Positions 26,875 through 35,327 of a stretch of DNA of 49,623 bases are shown here, piece by piece. Under the pieces are notes generated by a model. The model worked only from the letters and a program-made list of their open reading frames with translations, had not been told where the DNA came from and searched no databases. Each line of letters starts with the position of its first letter. The stretch's first letter is position 1. The DNA is from Flavobacteriaceae bacterium (GTDB lineage: Bacteria > Bacteroidota > Bacteroidia > Flavobacteriales > Flavobacteriaceae). Position numbers and translations under genes: made by a program. Location of the stretch: NCBI GenBank assembly GCA_024644725.1, contig JAHEHE010000010.1:1-49623 (forward strand). The letters run 5' to 3'.

Positions 26875-28132
26875 TATATTCAAGGGAGTCGATTGGCTGC
26901 TGATCGGCATGTATCTCCTTTTTGTCTTTCTCGGTTGGCTCAGTATATACGCCGCTACCTATTCGGATACCGAATACGAGGTGTTTGACCTGACCACCAA
27001 ATATGGAAAGCAAATGATCTGGATCCTGCTGAGCTTTATTCTGATCATCGTCATCCTGGCCATAGACAAAAAGTTCTATGAGCAATTTTCAGGAATTTTC
27101 TATCTGGTTTCCCTGGCGTCCCTGATAGGATTATTCGTTTTTGGCAATAACATCAACGGGGCCACTTCCTGGTATACCTTTGGTTCCTTCGGGATTCAAC
27201 CCTCAGAATTCGCCAAGGCAGCTACTGCCCTTGCTCTGGCCAACTATCTCAATGAGCGAAACCAGGATCTTAGAAAACTATCCAATCAGCTCAAGGCATT
27301 CACTATCATATTTTTACCGGCCTTCCTGATCACTTTGCAACCCGACCCGGGATCCGCATTGGTTTACCTGTCATTGATCCTGGTACTTTACAGGTTCGGG
27401 CTCCCTTTGTACTACCTCGTCATCGGTTTTCTGGCCCTTCTTCTCTTTGTAATTACCTTGTATTTCGGAATCCTTGTCACGCTTGGAATTGCGACGTTGA
27501 CAATTTCTCTGCTCTTCGGATATCTGTCTTACAAGAGCCGTAATTATTTCAGGCACAACTGGATGCGTTTTGCCTTGATTTATCTTTTCGCGGGGCTTTT
27601 TATAGTCAGCGTCGATTACGTCTTCAACAATGTATTCGAGCAACGCCACCGGGATCGCTTCAACATTCTTCTGGGCAAGGATGTAGATGATCAGGGAATC
27701 GGGTACAATACGGCGCAATCAGTGATCACAATTGGATCAGGCGGCCTTGCCGGCAAAGGCTTTCTTCAGGGTGACAGGACCCAGGGGGATTTCGTACCCG
27801 AGCAACAAACAGACTACATCTTCAGCACTGTGGGAGAAGAATGGGGCTTCCTTGGGAGCAGTTTTGTCATTTTCTTGTTTGTGGCTTTCCTGATACGACT
27901 GCTCTACATTGCAGATCGTCAGAAATCGGTGTTCAGCCAGGTCTTTGCCTATGCCACGGTAGCCATATTTTTCTTTCATTTCACGATCAACATAGGTATG
28001 GTCATCGGGATTTTACCAACTATTGGAATACCCTTGCCCTTCTTCAGCTATGGGGGTTCCTCGCTTTGGGGGTTCACCGTCTTGCTTTTCATTATGATTC
28101 GCCTGGACGCGGATCGAATCTACGAGTGGTAG
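26855..28132 (+). CDS. rodA: Rod shape-determining protein RodA (SEDS glycosyltransferase)
   Basis: SEDS-family peptidoglycan polymerase, partner of PBP2. 425 residues, around ten helices. SEDS marks are LQPDPGSALVYLSL (catalytic Asp region near residue 165), QSVITIGSGGLAGKGFLQGDRTQ with FVPEQQTDYIFSTVGEEWG, and GIPLPFFSYGGSSLWGF near the end. The start is TTG (26855), inside the PBP2 gene; no ATG fits, since the first in-frame ATG would cut into the first helix. It ends the operon. Confidence 0.95.
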   Translation: MRKRKSNIFKGVDWLLIGMYLLFVFLGWLSIYAATYSDTEYEVFDLTTKYGKQMIWILLSFILIIVILAIDKKFYEQFSGIFYLVSLASLIGLFVFGNNINGATSWYTFGSFGIQPSEFAKAATALALANYLNERNQDLRKLSNQLKAFTIIFLPAFLITLQPDPGSALVYLSLILVLYRFGLPLYYLVIGFLALLLFVITLYFGILVTLGIATLTISLLFGYLSYKSRNYFRHNWMRFALIYLFAGLFIVSVDYVFNNVFEQRHRDRFNILLGKDVDDQGIGYNTAQSVITIGSGGLAGKGFLQGDRTQGDFVPEQQTDYIFSTVGEEWGFLGSSFVIFLFVAFLIRLLYIADRQKSVFSQVFAYATVAIFFFHFTINIGMVIGILPTIGIPLPFFSYGGSSLWGFTVLLFIMIRLDADRIYEW

Positions 28133-28136
28133 GGAG

Positions 28137-28166
28137 CAAAAAAAAAGCAACCCAAAAGGATTGCTC
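28137..28166 (-). terminator. Rho-independent terminator of the tRNA-Glu/rpsT unit
   Basis: Minus strand stem AGCAATCC / GGGTTGCT (one G-T pair) with a TTTT loop, then a run of nine T. It lies 27 bases after the rpsT stop. Confidence 0.88.
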
Positions 28167-28192
28167 TTATCTCTGTTGAAGTAAGTTTCTGT

Positions 28193-28444
28193 TTACAATG
28201 CTGCCACATGCTGCGCCAATTGAGATTTCAAATGGGCCGCTTTGTTGCTGTGGATCACATTTTTCTTGGCAAGTTTGTCGATCATTGAAACGACACCTGG
28301 AAACATTTCTTCAGCTTCCTTCTTGCCTTCAAGAGACTTGAGCTTCTTGATCGCATTTCGGGTTGTCTTGTGCTGATACTTGTTCCTCAAATGCTTGGCC
28401 TCATTGCTTCTAATTCTTTTCAGGGCCGATTTGTGATTTGCCAT
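28193..28444 (-). CDS. rpsT: 30S ribosomal protein S20
   Basis: 83 residues, normal size, very basic. The opening is [20 protein letters not shown], and the end [18 protein letters not shown] is typical. S20 binds 16S rRNA early in assembly. It lies downstream of tRNA-Glu on the same strand (26 bases between), shares its promoter and ends at a clear terminator. It is convergent with rodA. Confidence 0.97.
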   Translation of the reverse strand: MANHKSALKRIRSNEAKHLRNKYQHKTTRNAIKKLKSLEGKKEAEEMFPGVVSMIDKLAKKNVIHSNKAAHLKSQLAQHVAAL

Positions 28445-28470
28445 AATTTATGTCTTAATTACTTAATTTG

Positions 28471-28542
28471 TAGCCCGTAGGGGAATCGAACCCCTCTTAC
28501 CAGGATGAAAACCTGGCGTCCTAGCCGATAGACGAACGGGCC
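28471..28542 (-). tRNA. tRNA-Glu (anticodon TTC)
   Basis: 72 bases. The minus strand starts GGCCCGTTCGTCTATCGGCT. The anticodon arm is CCAGG-TTTTCAT-CCTGG, placing TTC at positions 34-36. The T arm is GAGGGGTTCGATTCCCCTA. The acceptor stem pairs GGCCCGT with ACGGGCT, with a G-T pair at position 1-72 and an A discriminator. CCA is not encoded. It follows an ideal promoter and precedes rpsT. Confidence 0.96.
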
Positions 28543-28571
28543 ATGGTTGCTTTTATTGACCAAAGCGAGTG

Positions 28572-28601
28572 CAAAAATAATACAAAAATTAAACTCTGCA
28601 A
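28572..28601 (-). promoter_or_regulatory. Promoter of tRNA-Glu/rpsT
   Basis: Minus strand TTG (28601-28599), a 19-base spacer, then TATTTTTG (28579-28572). This is a consensus promoter about 30 bases before the tRNA 5' end. Confidence 0.8.
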
Positions 28602-28627
28602 GTACTTTTATTTTTTTTTTGATTTTT

Positions 28628-30103
28628 TTAGTACGCCTTGGCAAAGATCACTCTTCTTGATGAAGGCCTGCCTGTCAGTACGCATTTGCCCTCTTTTTCA
28701 GCCGCGTTGAGCGGAATACATCGGATTGTCGCTTTTGTTTTCGTTTTGATCTCCTCCTCGGTTTCCCCGGTACCGTCCCAGTGCGCTGATACAAATCCTC
28801 CCTTGGTTTCCAAAACTTCTTTAAACTCCTCGAAAGTATCGACCTCGGTGATCATGGAATCCCGGTAAGAAATCGCTTTTTTGAAGAGATTCTCCTGGAT
28901 CTCATCCAGCAACTCTTTTACTTTGATTACCAGGTCGTCCTGCGAAATCACCTGCTTCTCCAGGGTATCTCTTCGGGCAAGCTCAGCTGTTCCGTTCTCG
29001 AGGTCTCTTGGTCCCAATCCGAGTCGAAGAGGAACTCCTTTCAATTCGTATTCAGCAAACTTCCACCCCGGCTTATGCGTGGTCCGATTGTCGTATTTCA
29101 CGGTGACGCCCATTTCTCTGAGGGGCTTGATCAGCTCCTGAACTCTTTCGTCAATCCTTTGAAGTTGCTCCTCCGACTTATAAATAGGCACAACGACCAA
29201 TTGAATCGGGGCCAGTCTCGGCGGAAGAACCAGTCCATGATCATCGCTATGAGACATGACGAGGGCACCCATCAGTCGGGTTGACACCCCCCAGGAAGTG
29301 GCCCAAACGTAATCTTGTTTTCCTTCTCTGGTGGTAAACTTAACATCGAAAGCCTTGGCAAAATTTTGCCCTAAAAAGTGGGATGTACCCGCCTGGAGCG
29401 CCTTGCCATCCTGCATAATCGCCTCAATGGTATAGGTCTCGAGAGCTCCAGCAAATCTTTCGCTCTCTGTTTTGGTCCCTTTGATGACCGGCATAGCCAT
29501 GAATTTTTCTGCGAACTCAGCGTATACCTCCTGCATTTTCTCGGCTTCTTCCAAGGCCTCCTCTCGAGTCGCGTGAGCCGTGTGACCTTCCTGCCATAAA
29601 AACTCCGCCGTTCTCAGGAACAGTCTTGTTCTCATTTCCCATCGCATCACGTTGGCCCATTGGTTGATCAAAAGAGGCAAATCCCGATAGGATTGTATCC
29701 ATTTTCTGTATGAATCCCAGATAATCGTCTCGGATGTGGGTCTTATAATAAGCTCCTCTTCGAGTTTGGCCTTTTCATCGACTACGATGCCTTTCCCATC
29801 CTCATCATTCTTAAGGCGATAATGGGTGACAACAGCGCACTCTTTGGCAAATCCGTCAACGTGACTCGCCTCCCTGGAGAAATAGGACTTGGGTATCAAC
29901 AACGGGAAATAAGCATTCTCATGACCCGTCTCCTTGAACATGCGATCGAGCTCTGCCTGCATCTTTTCCCATATGGCGTAACCATAGGGTTTGATCACCA
30001 TCATTCCCCGGACACCCGAGTTTTCAGCCAGGTCAGCTTTAACGACCAATTCGTTGTACCATTTGGAATAATCCTCCGCTCTTTTCGTCAGTTTACTACC
30101 CAT
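28628..30103 (-). CDS. proS: Prolyl-tRNA synthetase
   Basis: Charges tRNA-Pro. 491 residues, matching the archaeal/eukaryote-like short ProS form used by Bacteroidota (no YbaK editing insert). Class II motifs: motif 1 around [19 protein letters not shown], motif 2 in [23 protein letters not shown], motif 3 in [11 protein letters not shown]-type C-terminal anticodon-domain neighbourhood. [12 protein letters not shown] binds ATP/proline. It ends with the family's zinc-like domain, in which few Cys remain. It is separate from the downstream tRNA-Glu by 85 bases. The start ATG at 30103 is well placed. Confidence 0.96.
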   Translation of the reverse strand: MGSKLTKRAEDYSKWYNELVVKADLAENSGVRGMMVIKPYGYAIWEKMQAELDRMFKETGHENAYFPLLIPKSYFSREASHVDGFAKECAVVTHYRLKNDEDGKGIVVDEKAKLEEELIIRPTSETIIWDSYRKWIQSYRDLPLLINQWANVMRWEMRTRLFLRTAEFLWQEGHTAHATREEALEEAEKMQEVYAEFAEKFMAMPVIKGTKTESERFAGALETYTIEAIMQDGKALQAGTSHFLGQNFAKAFDVKFTTREGKQDYVWATSWGVSTRLMGALVMSHSDDHGLVLPPRLAPIQLVVVPIYKSEEQLQRIDERVQELIKPLREMGVTVKYDNRTTHKPGWKFAEYELKGVPLRLGLGPRDLENGTAELARRDTLEKQVISQDDLVIKVKELLDEIQENLFKKAISYRDSMITEVDTFEEFKEVLETKGGFVSAHWDGTGETEEEIKTKTKATIRCIPLNAAEKEGKCVLTGRPSSRRVIFAKAY

Positions 30104-30110
30104 GAAAAAC

Positions 30111-30118
30111 TAATTTTG
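30111..30118 (+). promoter_or_regulatory. Possible -7 box for the Gly/Trp-rich lipoprotein gene
   Basis: TAATTTTG is a perfect match, 90 bases before the ATG at 30209. The upstream -33 region falls inside the divergent proS start. Confidence 0.4.
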
Positions 30119-30208
30119 GCATAAATATTGTAATATTCAATACTGAAAGTCGAAATCAGGTTGCAAATCTAGCTTTTTTTTGGCTTCTAACCATAAAGAT
30201 CAGACACT

Positions 30209-31543
30209 ATGAAAAACATTACTCAGACAAGAAATTTACTATTCTCTGGCCTATCAATGGTCATTCTTCTGGGCGTGTTTTCATCGTGCAGCTCATCGAA
30301 GAACACGCATTATTCCGACGATGGAATTTACGGCACCACCCCGAGTCAACCTCAGGAGGAGGTTGTAATGGTAAGGGATACCAGAAGCGACTATTATCAG
30401 AACTACTTTTCAGGAGAAAAAGAGATTCACGAAGAGATTTTCACCGACGTGGATTCATACCAGGGGTATCAGGATACCGATACAGTTTATGTGGATGAAC
30501 AGTATGCAGGTGGATATCCACCCTGGGAATATTCAAACAGCAACGTATCAGTCAATTTCAGCGTTGGTTTTGGCGGTGGCTGGGGCTACGGCTGGGGCTA
30601 TCCCTGCTACGGCTGGGGATGGGGTTGGTCAGGCTACGGCTGGGGCTACCCTTGCGGAGGCTGGGGCTATGGCTGGGGCTGGGGCTATCCGGGCTATGGT
30701 TGGGGATATCCGGGCTGGGGTTGGGGTCCAGGCTGGGGTTACTATCCACCCTATTACGGACACTACACGTATGGGAAACGCTATGCACACAACACGAGCA
30801 GGCTCAACACGAGAGGTGTCTACAATGAAAGAACTTTGAGTTCGAGATACAATCGTTCGTCTTCAAATTACGATCGACGATTGGCTTCAAACAATTACAG
30901 CCGGGGAAGATATCCGAACTCAGCCCGGAATCTGGACAGGTCGTATCAGAGATCCACGAGAAATAGAAGTGGTTCAAATTACAATCGTTCAACGAACAGA
31001 GGATACAATTCGCGATCGTACAACCGATCCGCACCGGGATCGCGTTCTTACCGGGGTACCAGATCCTCTTCAGGAATGAGCCGGGGTGGCATGAGCAGAG
31101 GCGGCATGAGCCGGGGCGGTATGAGCAGAAGCTCAGGAAGACGAAACATGTCCTATATAGACCTTGATAACTCATCCTACGGTTCAAACAGAACCTTTGT
31201 AAAAAGGAATACGGGAGTCAAAAGTGTTGCGACCAACAACAACCGAATCTCGTATAGCGCGGCCAGGAGCAATCCGAATTACCAGAGAACCATACGTACC
31301 AATCCGGCCGTGTCGAGAGGAAATTCCGGCAGCTATCGCGGAGGGACATATGGAAATGTCAGAAGTAGCTCCGCTCGCTCGTCATCCGGAAGATCAAACA
31401 GCTCATCCCGATCGGGATCCTACTCCAGGTCGAGTTCAAGAAGCAGTTCGGGTAGTTCATTCAGATCCTCAGGTGGTGGTTCGCGCTCTTCAGGAACATC
31501 AAGATCCGGTGGTTCGGGAAGATCGTCCAGTCGAAACAGATAG
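30209..31543 (+). CDS. Gly/Trp/Tyr-rich and Ser/Arg/Asn-rich putative lipoprotein, unknown function
   Basis: 444 residues. A signal region (GLSMVILLGVFSSCSSSKN) puts a probable lipidation Cys near residue 27. Residues 30-110 are acidic. About residues 119-180 are GWGYGWGYP-type repeats with two isolated Cys (PCYG and PCGG). From there on the protein is Ser/Arg/Asn/Tyr/Gly-rich and very basic, including MSRGG x3 (near 290-304) and a Ser/Arg tail. Such low-complexity surface proteins beside proS and FadL occur in flavobacteria; some are mis-named vitellogenin-like. It lies 15 bases upstream of the FadL gene. No enzymatic motif is visible. Confidence 0.8.
   Translation: MKNITQTRNLLFSGLSMVILLGVFSSCSSSKNTHYSDDGIYGTTPSQPQEEVVMVRDTRSDYYQNYFSGEKEIHEEIFTDVDSYQGYQDTDTVYVDEQYAGGYPPWEYSNSNVSVNFSVGFGGGWGYGWGYPCYGWGWGWSGYGWGYPCGGWGYGWGWGYPGYGWGYPGWGWGPGWGYYPPYYGHYTYGKRYAHNTSRLNTRGVYNERTLSSRYNRSSSNYDRRLASNNYSRGRYPNSARNLDRSYQRSTRNRSGSNYNRSTNRGYNSRSYNRSAPGSRSYRGTRSSSGMSRGGMSRGGMSRGGMSRSSGRRNMSYIDLDNSSYGSNRTFVKRNTGVKSVATNNNRISYSAARSNPNYQRTIRTNPAVSRGNSGSYRGGTYGNVRSSSARSSSGRSNSSSRSGSYSRSSSRSSSGSSFRSSGGGSRSSGTSRSGGSGRSSSRNR
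30571..30750 (+). repeat. Degenerate Gly-Trp-Gly-Tyr coding repeats
   Basis: Imperfect repeats of units such as GGCTGGGGCTAC/T, encoding GWGY and GWGYPGYGW blocks. The third codon position varies between copies, so the peptide pattern is conserved more than the DNA. Confidence 0.8.
31076..31120 (+). repeat. Three 15-base tandem repeats encoding MSRGG
   Basis: ATGAGCCGGGGTGGC, ATGAGCAGAGGCGGC and ATGAGCCGGGGCGGT, then a fourth partial copy. The Arg codons alternate CGG/AGA/CGG/AGA, suggesting duplication of a 30-base unit. Confidence 0.85.
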
Positions 31544-31558
31544 TCCAAAAAAATTTCT

Positions 31559-32920
31559 ATGAAGTCAAACATACCTTTAGTCCTGCTTTTGGCCTTTAAT
31601 TTCAGCTTGTTTTCTCAGGTCATGAGCTATTCAGATCAAGCCGTCCTTTTCTCGACAGAGGACCATCTGGGAACTGCCCGATTCATGGGTATGAGTGGAG
31701 CCTTTGGCGCCCTCGGAAATGATCTCACGGCCGTTGAAATAAATCCTGCCGGAGTGGCGGTTTACAACCGCAGTGAATTCTCTTCCTCCATTGCTTACAG
31801 GGACAGCCAAATCAATTCTACGTTTTACGGCCCCACGATCAGCAACCAGGACGACTATTTCAGATTCTCTCAAATTGGAGGCGTGGCTTCCTGGGAGACC
31901 TTTGGGAATCCGGATGTGTACAGATTCTCCATGGGATTCAACTATTCAGTCATCAAGGATTACAACAACAACTACATAGTGAATGGCAACAGCGGAGTCC
32001 CCGAATTCGTGGATGATCCGTTTTTGAACTACGACGACGATCCCAATAATGATGTCTTCTACACCAATGTGGAGGATCAGTACTTTGTGAATTACACCTC
32101 CGGTATCAATGACCGGTTCACCTTCAGCTTTGGAACGCTCTACAAGGAAAAATTCTACCTGGGTGCCTCCATGGCCTTTCACCATATCAACTTCTACCAG
32201 AACACGGTTTATGAAGAGTTCAACAATGATGGAGAGGGGGACTTCCTCGATGCTTATAACAACCAGAGTTTATCCACATATGGCAACGGATTCAATTTTG
32301 GCCTTGGAGCCATCCTTCTGCCCACGGACAACTTTCGCGTAGGACTCGCCTATCAGTCGCCCATCTGGTACAATCTTTCGGAGAGATACAACGAATACCT
32401 CGATATAATTCTATCGAATACGAGTGACGTTTACGTCGAAAGCTATGACCCCAACTATTTTGACTATAAGCTCAAAACTCCGAGCAAGTTCATTGGAAGC
32501 CTTGCCTATGTTTTCGGTTCTGCCGGCTTGATCAGCTTTGACTATACCTATCAGAATTTCAAAAACACAACCCTTCAGCCTTCGAGCGCTTTTATCGATG
32601 AAAATCAGGATCTTAGCTCAGGCTTGAGAAATACCTCTACCTTTAAGGTGGGAACCGAGTGGAGATACAACATCTTCAGCTTCAGGGGAGGATATCGTTA
32701 CGTGCAGAGTCCTTACCGGGACGCCGGAAGCGATTTTGATCTCAGCGGATATTCCTTTGGGCTGGGTATCCGGTTCACACCCAACTTCGGGCTCGATTTT
32801 TCATATGACAGGTCCACGAACGAGGAACAGTACCGCTTCCTGGACATTGCCGGGGTAGAACCCGCTCAACTTGATGTGACCAACTCGCGGTTCATCTCCT
32901 CCCTGGTCATCAACTTTTAG
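31559..32920 (+). CDS. OmpP1/FadL-family outer membrane transport protein
   Basis: 453 residues with a signal peptide (LVLLLAFNFSLFSQ, cleavage near residue 21). The N-terminal hatch-like stretch GTARFMGMSGAFGALGNDLTAVEINPAGVAVYN is split here as FMGMSGAFGALGND and AVEINPAGVAVYNRSEF, typical of FadL/TodX. The rest alternates beta-strands, ending in SLVINF with the C-terminal Phe of outer membrane barrels. It is probably an uptake channel for hydrophobic molecules; the substrate is unknown. It follows the Gly/Trp-rich lipoprotein gene by 15 bases. Confidence 0.9.
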   Translation: MKSNIPLVLLLAFNFSLFSQVMSYSDQAVLFSTEDHLGTARFMGMSGAFGALGNDLTAVEINPAGVAVYNRSEFSSSIAYRDSQINSTFYGPTISNQDDYFRFSQIGGVASWETFGNPDVYRFSMGFNYSVIKDYNNNYIVNGNSGVPEFVDDPFLNYDDDPNNDVFYTNVEDQYFVNYTSGINDRFTFSFGTLYKEKFYLGASMAFHHINFYQNTVYEEFNNDGEGDFLDAYNNQSLSTYGNGFNFGLGAILLPTDNFRVGLAYQSPIWYNLSERYNEYLDIILSNTSDVYVESYDPNYFDYKLKTPSKFIGSLAYVFGSAGLISFDYTYQNFKNTTLQPSSAFIDENQDLSSGLRNTSTFKVGTEWRYNIFSFRGGYRYVQSPYRDAGSDFDLSGYSFGLGIRFTPNFGLDFSYDRSTNEEQYRFLDIAGVEPAQLDVTNSRFISSLVINF

Positions 32921-32922
32921 GA

Positions 32923-32953
32923 TTTGCGTTCAATTCAGAAATGAGTACATTTA
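32923..32953 (+). promoter_or_regulatory. Promoter of the polysaccharide cluster
   Basis: TTTG (32923-32926), a 19-base spacer and TACATTTA (32946-32953, one mismatch). It lies 21 bases before the ATG of the chain-length-protein gene. Confidence 0.6.
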
Positions 32954-32974
32954 CCCAGCCTTTTTAAATGACTC

Positions 32975-34051
32975 ATGACGAAACCGAATCCCAAACCAAA
33001 AAAGCAAGGCGCACAAGACACAGACGAGGAAATCGATCTGGGGCATTTGTTCTACGTCCTGGGCAAAGCCATCTCTTCGGTTTTTGCCTGGATCTTTAAT
33101 TTGCTCGCTCGAATCTGGGACCTTTTCATTTCTTTATTGCTCCTAATCCGGGCTAATTTCAAAGCTTTGGCGGCAGCAGCTTTGCTGGGCGGTCTAATGG
33201 GCGGCATTTACCAATACGGCATCAAAACCAAGGAGTTTGAAAGCTCGATGACCCTTCAACCGAATTTCGGGTCCTCGGTTCAACTTTACAAGAATATAGA
33301 CTTGTACCAAAGTTTGATCGAACAGGAGGACTACGACAGATTGATGGAAAGTCTGAGCATCTCTGAAGAGGAGGCCCGAAGTTTGAATAAGATAGAAGTC
33401 GAGCCTTATGAAAACGACAACCAGGTTCTTCTTGCCTACAAGGATTTTGTCCAAAACCTCGATTCCCTGACCTTTGATCTCGTCGGTTTCGAAGAGTTCG
33501 CGAAAGCCCAACCCGAGGAGTCTTTCAAATATCACGTTGTCACGGTCAGAGCCATTGATCGATTTGTTTTCGAAAAACTCGAGGATCCCATAATCAACTC
33601 CATCATCAACAACAGATATTACGACAAGGTGAAATCCAACGCCAATGAGAACCTTCTCAGCAAGAAAAAAGCGCTGGAGAGCTCGTTGCTCGAACTGGAT
33701 TCCCTGCGGAGCATCTACAAGAAAGTGATGATCGCCGAAAGTCAAAAGGAGAATTCGGGAACCAACATTTACCTGGCTGAATTGAATGCCAGCAACAAGG
33801 AAGTCATGGTCTTTGACAAATACCTGTCTTTGAATGAAGATCTGTTCGAAGTCAACAACCGATTGACCGAAGAAAGGGAAGTCATCAATGTCGTGTCCAG
33901 CTTCAATTCGGTCGGGATGAATGCCACAGGCTGGTATAGAAACTATGCGGTTCTTGGATTTGTCGCTGGGTTCGCGCTGGTTTTCGTTTGGATTCAAATA
34001 GTGCGGATCAATGGCTTTCTCCAAAAAGTAGAGGAGTCGCGCCAAAGCTGA
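32975..34051 (+). CDS. Wzz-like polysaccharide chain-length/export protein
   Basis: 358 residues. A polar N-terminus, an amphipathic stretch, then a hydrophobic helix around residues 50-85 (ALAAAALLGGLMGGIYQYGI), a long periplasmic part with two coiled-coil stretches (near 225-245 and 280-300), and a second helix near the C-terminus (AVLGFVAGFALVFVWIQIV). This two-helix hairpin layout is that of Wzz/co-polymerase proteins, but the usual PxxP motif by the second helix is not seen. Gene position before a flippase supports the role. The assignment is moderately sure. Confidence 0.65.
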   Translation: MTKPNPKPKKQGAQDTDEEIDLGHLFYVLGKAISSVFAWIFNLLARIWDLFISLLLLIRANFKALAAAALLGGLMGGIYQYGIKTKEFESSMTLQPNFGSSVQLYKNIDLYQSLIEQEDYDRLMESLSISEEEARSLNKIEVEPYENDNQVLLAYKDFVQNLDSLTFDLVGFEEFAKAQPEESFKYHVVTVRAIDRFVFEKLEDPIINSIINNRYYDKVKSNANENLLSKKKALESSLLELDSLRSIYKKVMIAESQKENSGTNIYLAELNASNKEVMVFDKYLSLNEDLFEVNNRLTEEREVINVVSSFNSVGMNATGWYRNYAVLGFVAGFALVFVWIQIVRINGFLQKVEESRQS

Positions 34052-34082
34052 TTTCAGCATCTCTTTTTTAGATAAGTCACGG

Positions 34083-35327
34083 GTGAGCTTAACTGTTTTC
34101 AAGAACACTTTTCATTACGGAGCACTTCAGCTCCTGTCCTACATCATGCCCCTTATCCTCGTTCCTTACGTGTCAAGGACAGTGGGTATAGAGCGTTATG
34201 GAATCACCGAATTCTCATTGGAAATTGCCCTGTTTTTTGGAGCCATGCTCCTGTTTGGCTACGATTTCACGATGTCCCGCAAACTGAGTCAAAACCGGAA
34301 TGACGTCCAAATGGTAAATGGGCTTTTCTGGAACGTGTTTTATTCGCGACTCCTGATGAGCTCTGTTCTGCTGCCTGCTTTCCTGATTTTGGGAATGTTT
34401 TTTCTAAGTGAATTATTCACGGCTGAAATACTGTTGTACTGCTCCCTGTTCATCGCTTCAAGAATCTTTTCCTCCTGGTGGTTCTATCAGGGACTCGAGA
34501 AAATAAAATGGATAGCCTGGGGCAACTTTGCTTCCAAATTGATACTCCTGTCGATGGTCCTGGTGATGGTCAATGATCAGGAAGACTACCCATGGGTTGT
34601 TTTTGGATATGCGGCCTCTCAATTGACGGTAAATTTTCTCTCCTGGTGGATTCTGATAAAAATGGAGAAACTCAGGGCGATTGCCCTGGTAGCAAAAGAC
34701 ATTTTCAGCCTCATCGCATCTTCTGTTTATGTTTTCCTGAATGAATTCTCCGTCATTGGTTTCGCAGCATTGAACCTATTGTTGGTCAAGGAATACCTGA
34801 CTCCCCGAGATTTAGGCATCTATGTGGCTGCCATGAAGATTGTCGTGATCAGTCACAACCTGGTCATTCAGTCATTGTCAAAATCCCTTTTTCCCAACCT
34901 CGCACTCACTCTGAAAAACAATCGGGAAGCGTATTTCTCTCAGTGGAAAAAATTCAGGTTTTACCTGGGGGGCTTTCTGGTGGTCTTGGGGTTTGGAATT
35001 CTTTTGTTGAGAAACCAAATCGTGTTCCTTCTTTTCGGACCGGAATACAAAGAAGTGGGCTCCTATTTGGTTTACACGGCATTTCTTCCTTTCTTTAAGG
35101 GAATGACCAATATACATGGCTGGCAGGGGCTTTATGTCATCGAGAAAGAGAGGACAATGGCAGGCATCACCCTGGTCATTGGAATCACCACCTTGTCCCT
35201 TCTCCTCTGGGTCCTTCCCAAATATGGAGTTACCGGGGTTTTGGCAGTTCGAAACCTGCACGAGTTCCTATTGATGATATCAACCGCTCTGTTTTTTAAC
35301 AAATTATGGAAAAAAGAAAGGTTCTGA
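34083..35327 (+). CDS. Polysaccharide flippase (Wzx/MOP superfamily)
   Basis: 414 residues, about twelve helices. The opening FKNTFHYGALQLLSYIMPLILVPYVSRTVGIERYG is here given as QLLSYIMPLILVPYVSRTVG, typical of Wzx proteins, as is LGIYVAAMKIVVIS. It moves lipid-linked repeat units across the inner membrane. The start is GTG at 34083; no ATG fits. The end overlaps the next gene by 22 bases. The family is sure; the exact substrate is not known. Confidence 0.9.
   Translation: MSLTVFKNTFHYGALQLLSYIMPLILVPYVSRTVGIERYGITEFSLEIALFFGAMLLFGYDFTMSRKLSQNRNDVQMVNGLFWNVFYSRLLMSSVLLPAFLILGMFFLSELFTAEILLYCSLFIASRIFSSWWFYQGLEKIKWIAWGNFASKLILLSMVLVMVNDQEDYPWVVFGYAASQLTVNFLSWWILIKMEKLRAIALVAKDIFSLIASSVYVFLNEFSVIGFAALNLLLVKEYLTPRDLGIYVAAMKIVVISHNLVIQSLSKSLFPNLALTLKNNREAYFSQWKKFRFYLGGFLVVLGFGILLLRNQIVFLLFGPEYKEVGSYLVYTAFLPFFKGMTNIHGWQGLYVIEKERTMAGITLVIGITTLSLLLWVLPKYGVTGVLAVRNLHEFLLMISTALFFNKLWKKERF

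Noticed and set aside
30571-30750. A CRISPR-like or non-coding repeat array
   Set aside because: The repeats are in frame, vary at third codon positions and lie inside one long ORF with a lipoprotein signal. There are no spacers.
30558-30788. A Ser/Pro-rich open frame on the minus strand opposite the Gly/Trp repeats
   Set aside because: It is the low-complexity mirror of GGCTGGGGC-type repeats and has no start signal of its own.
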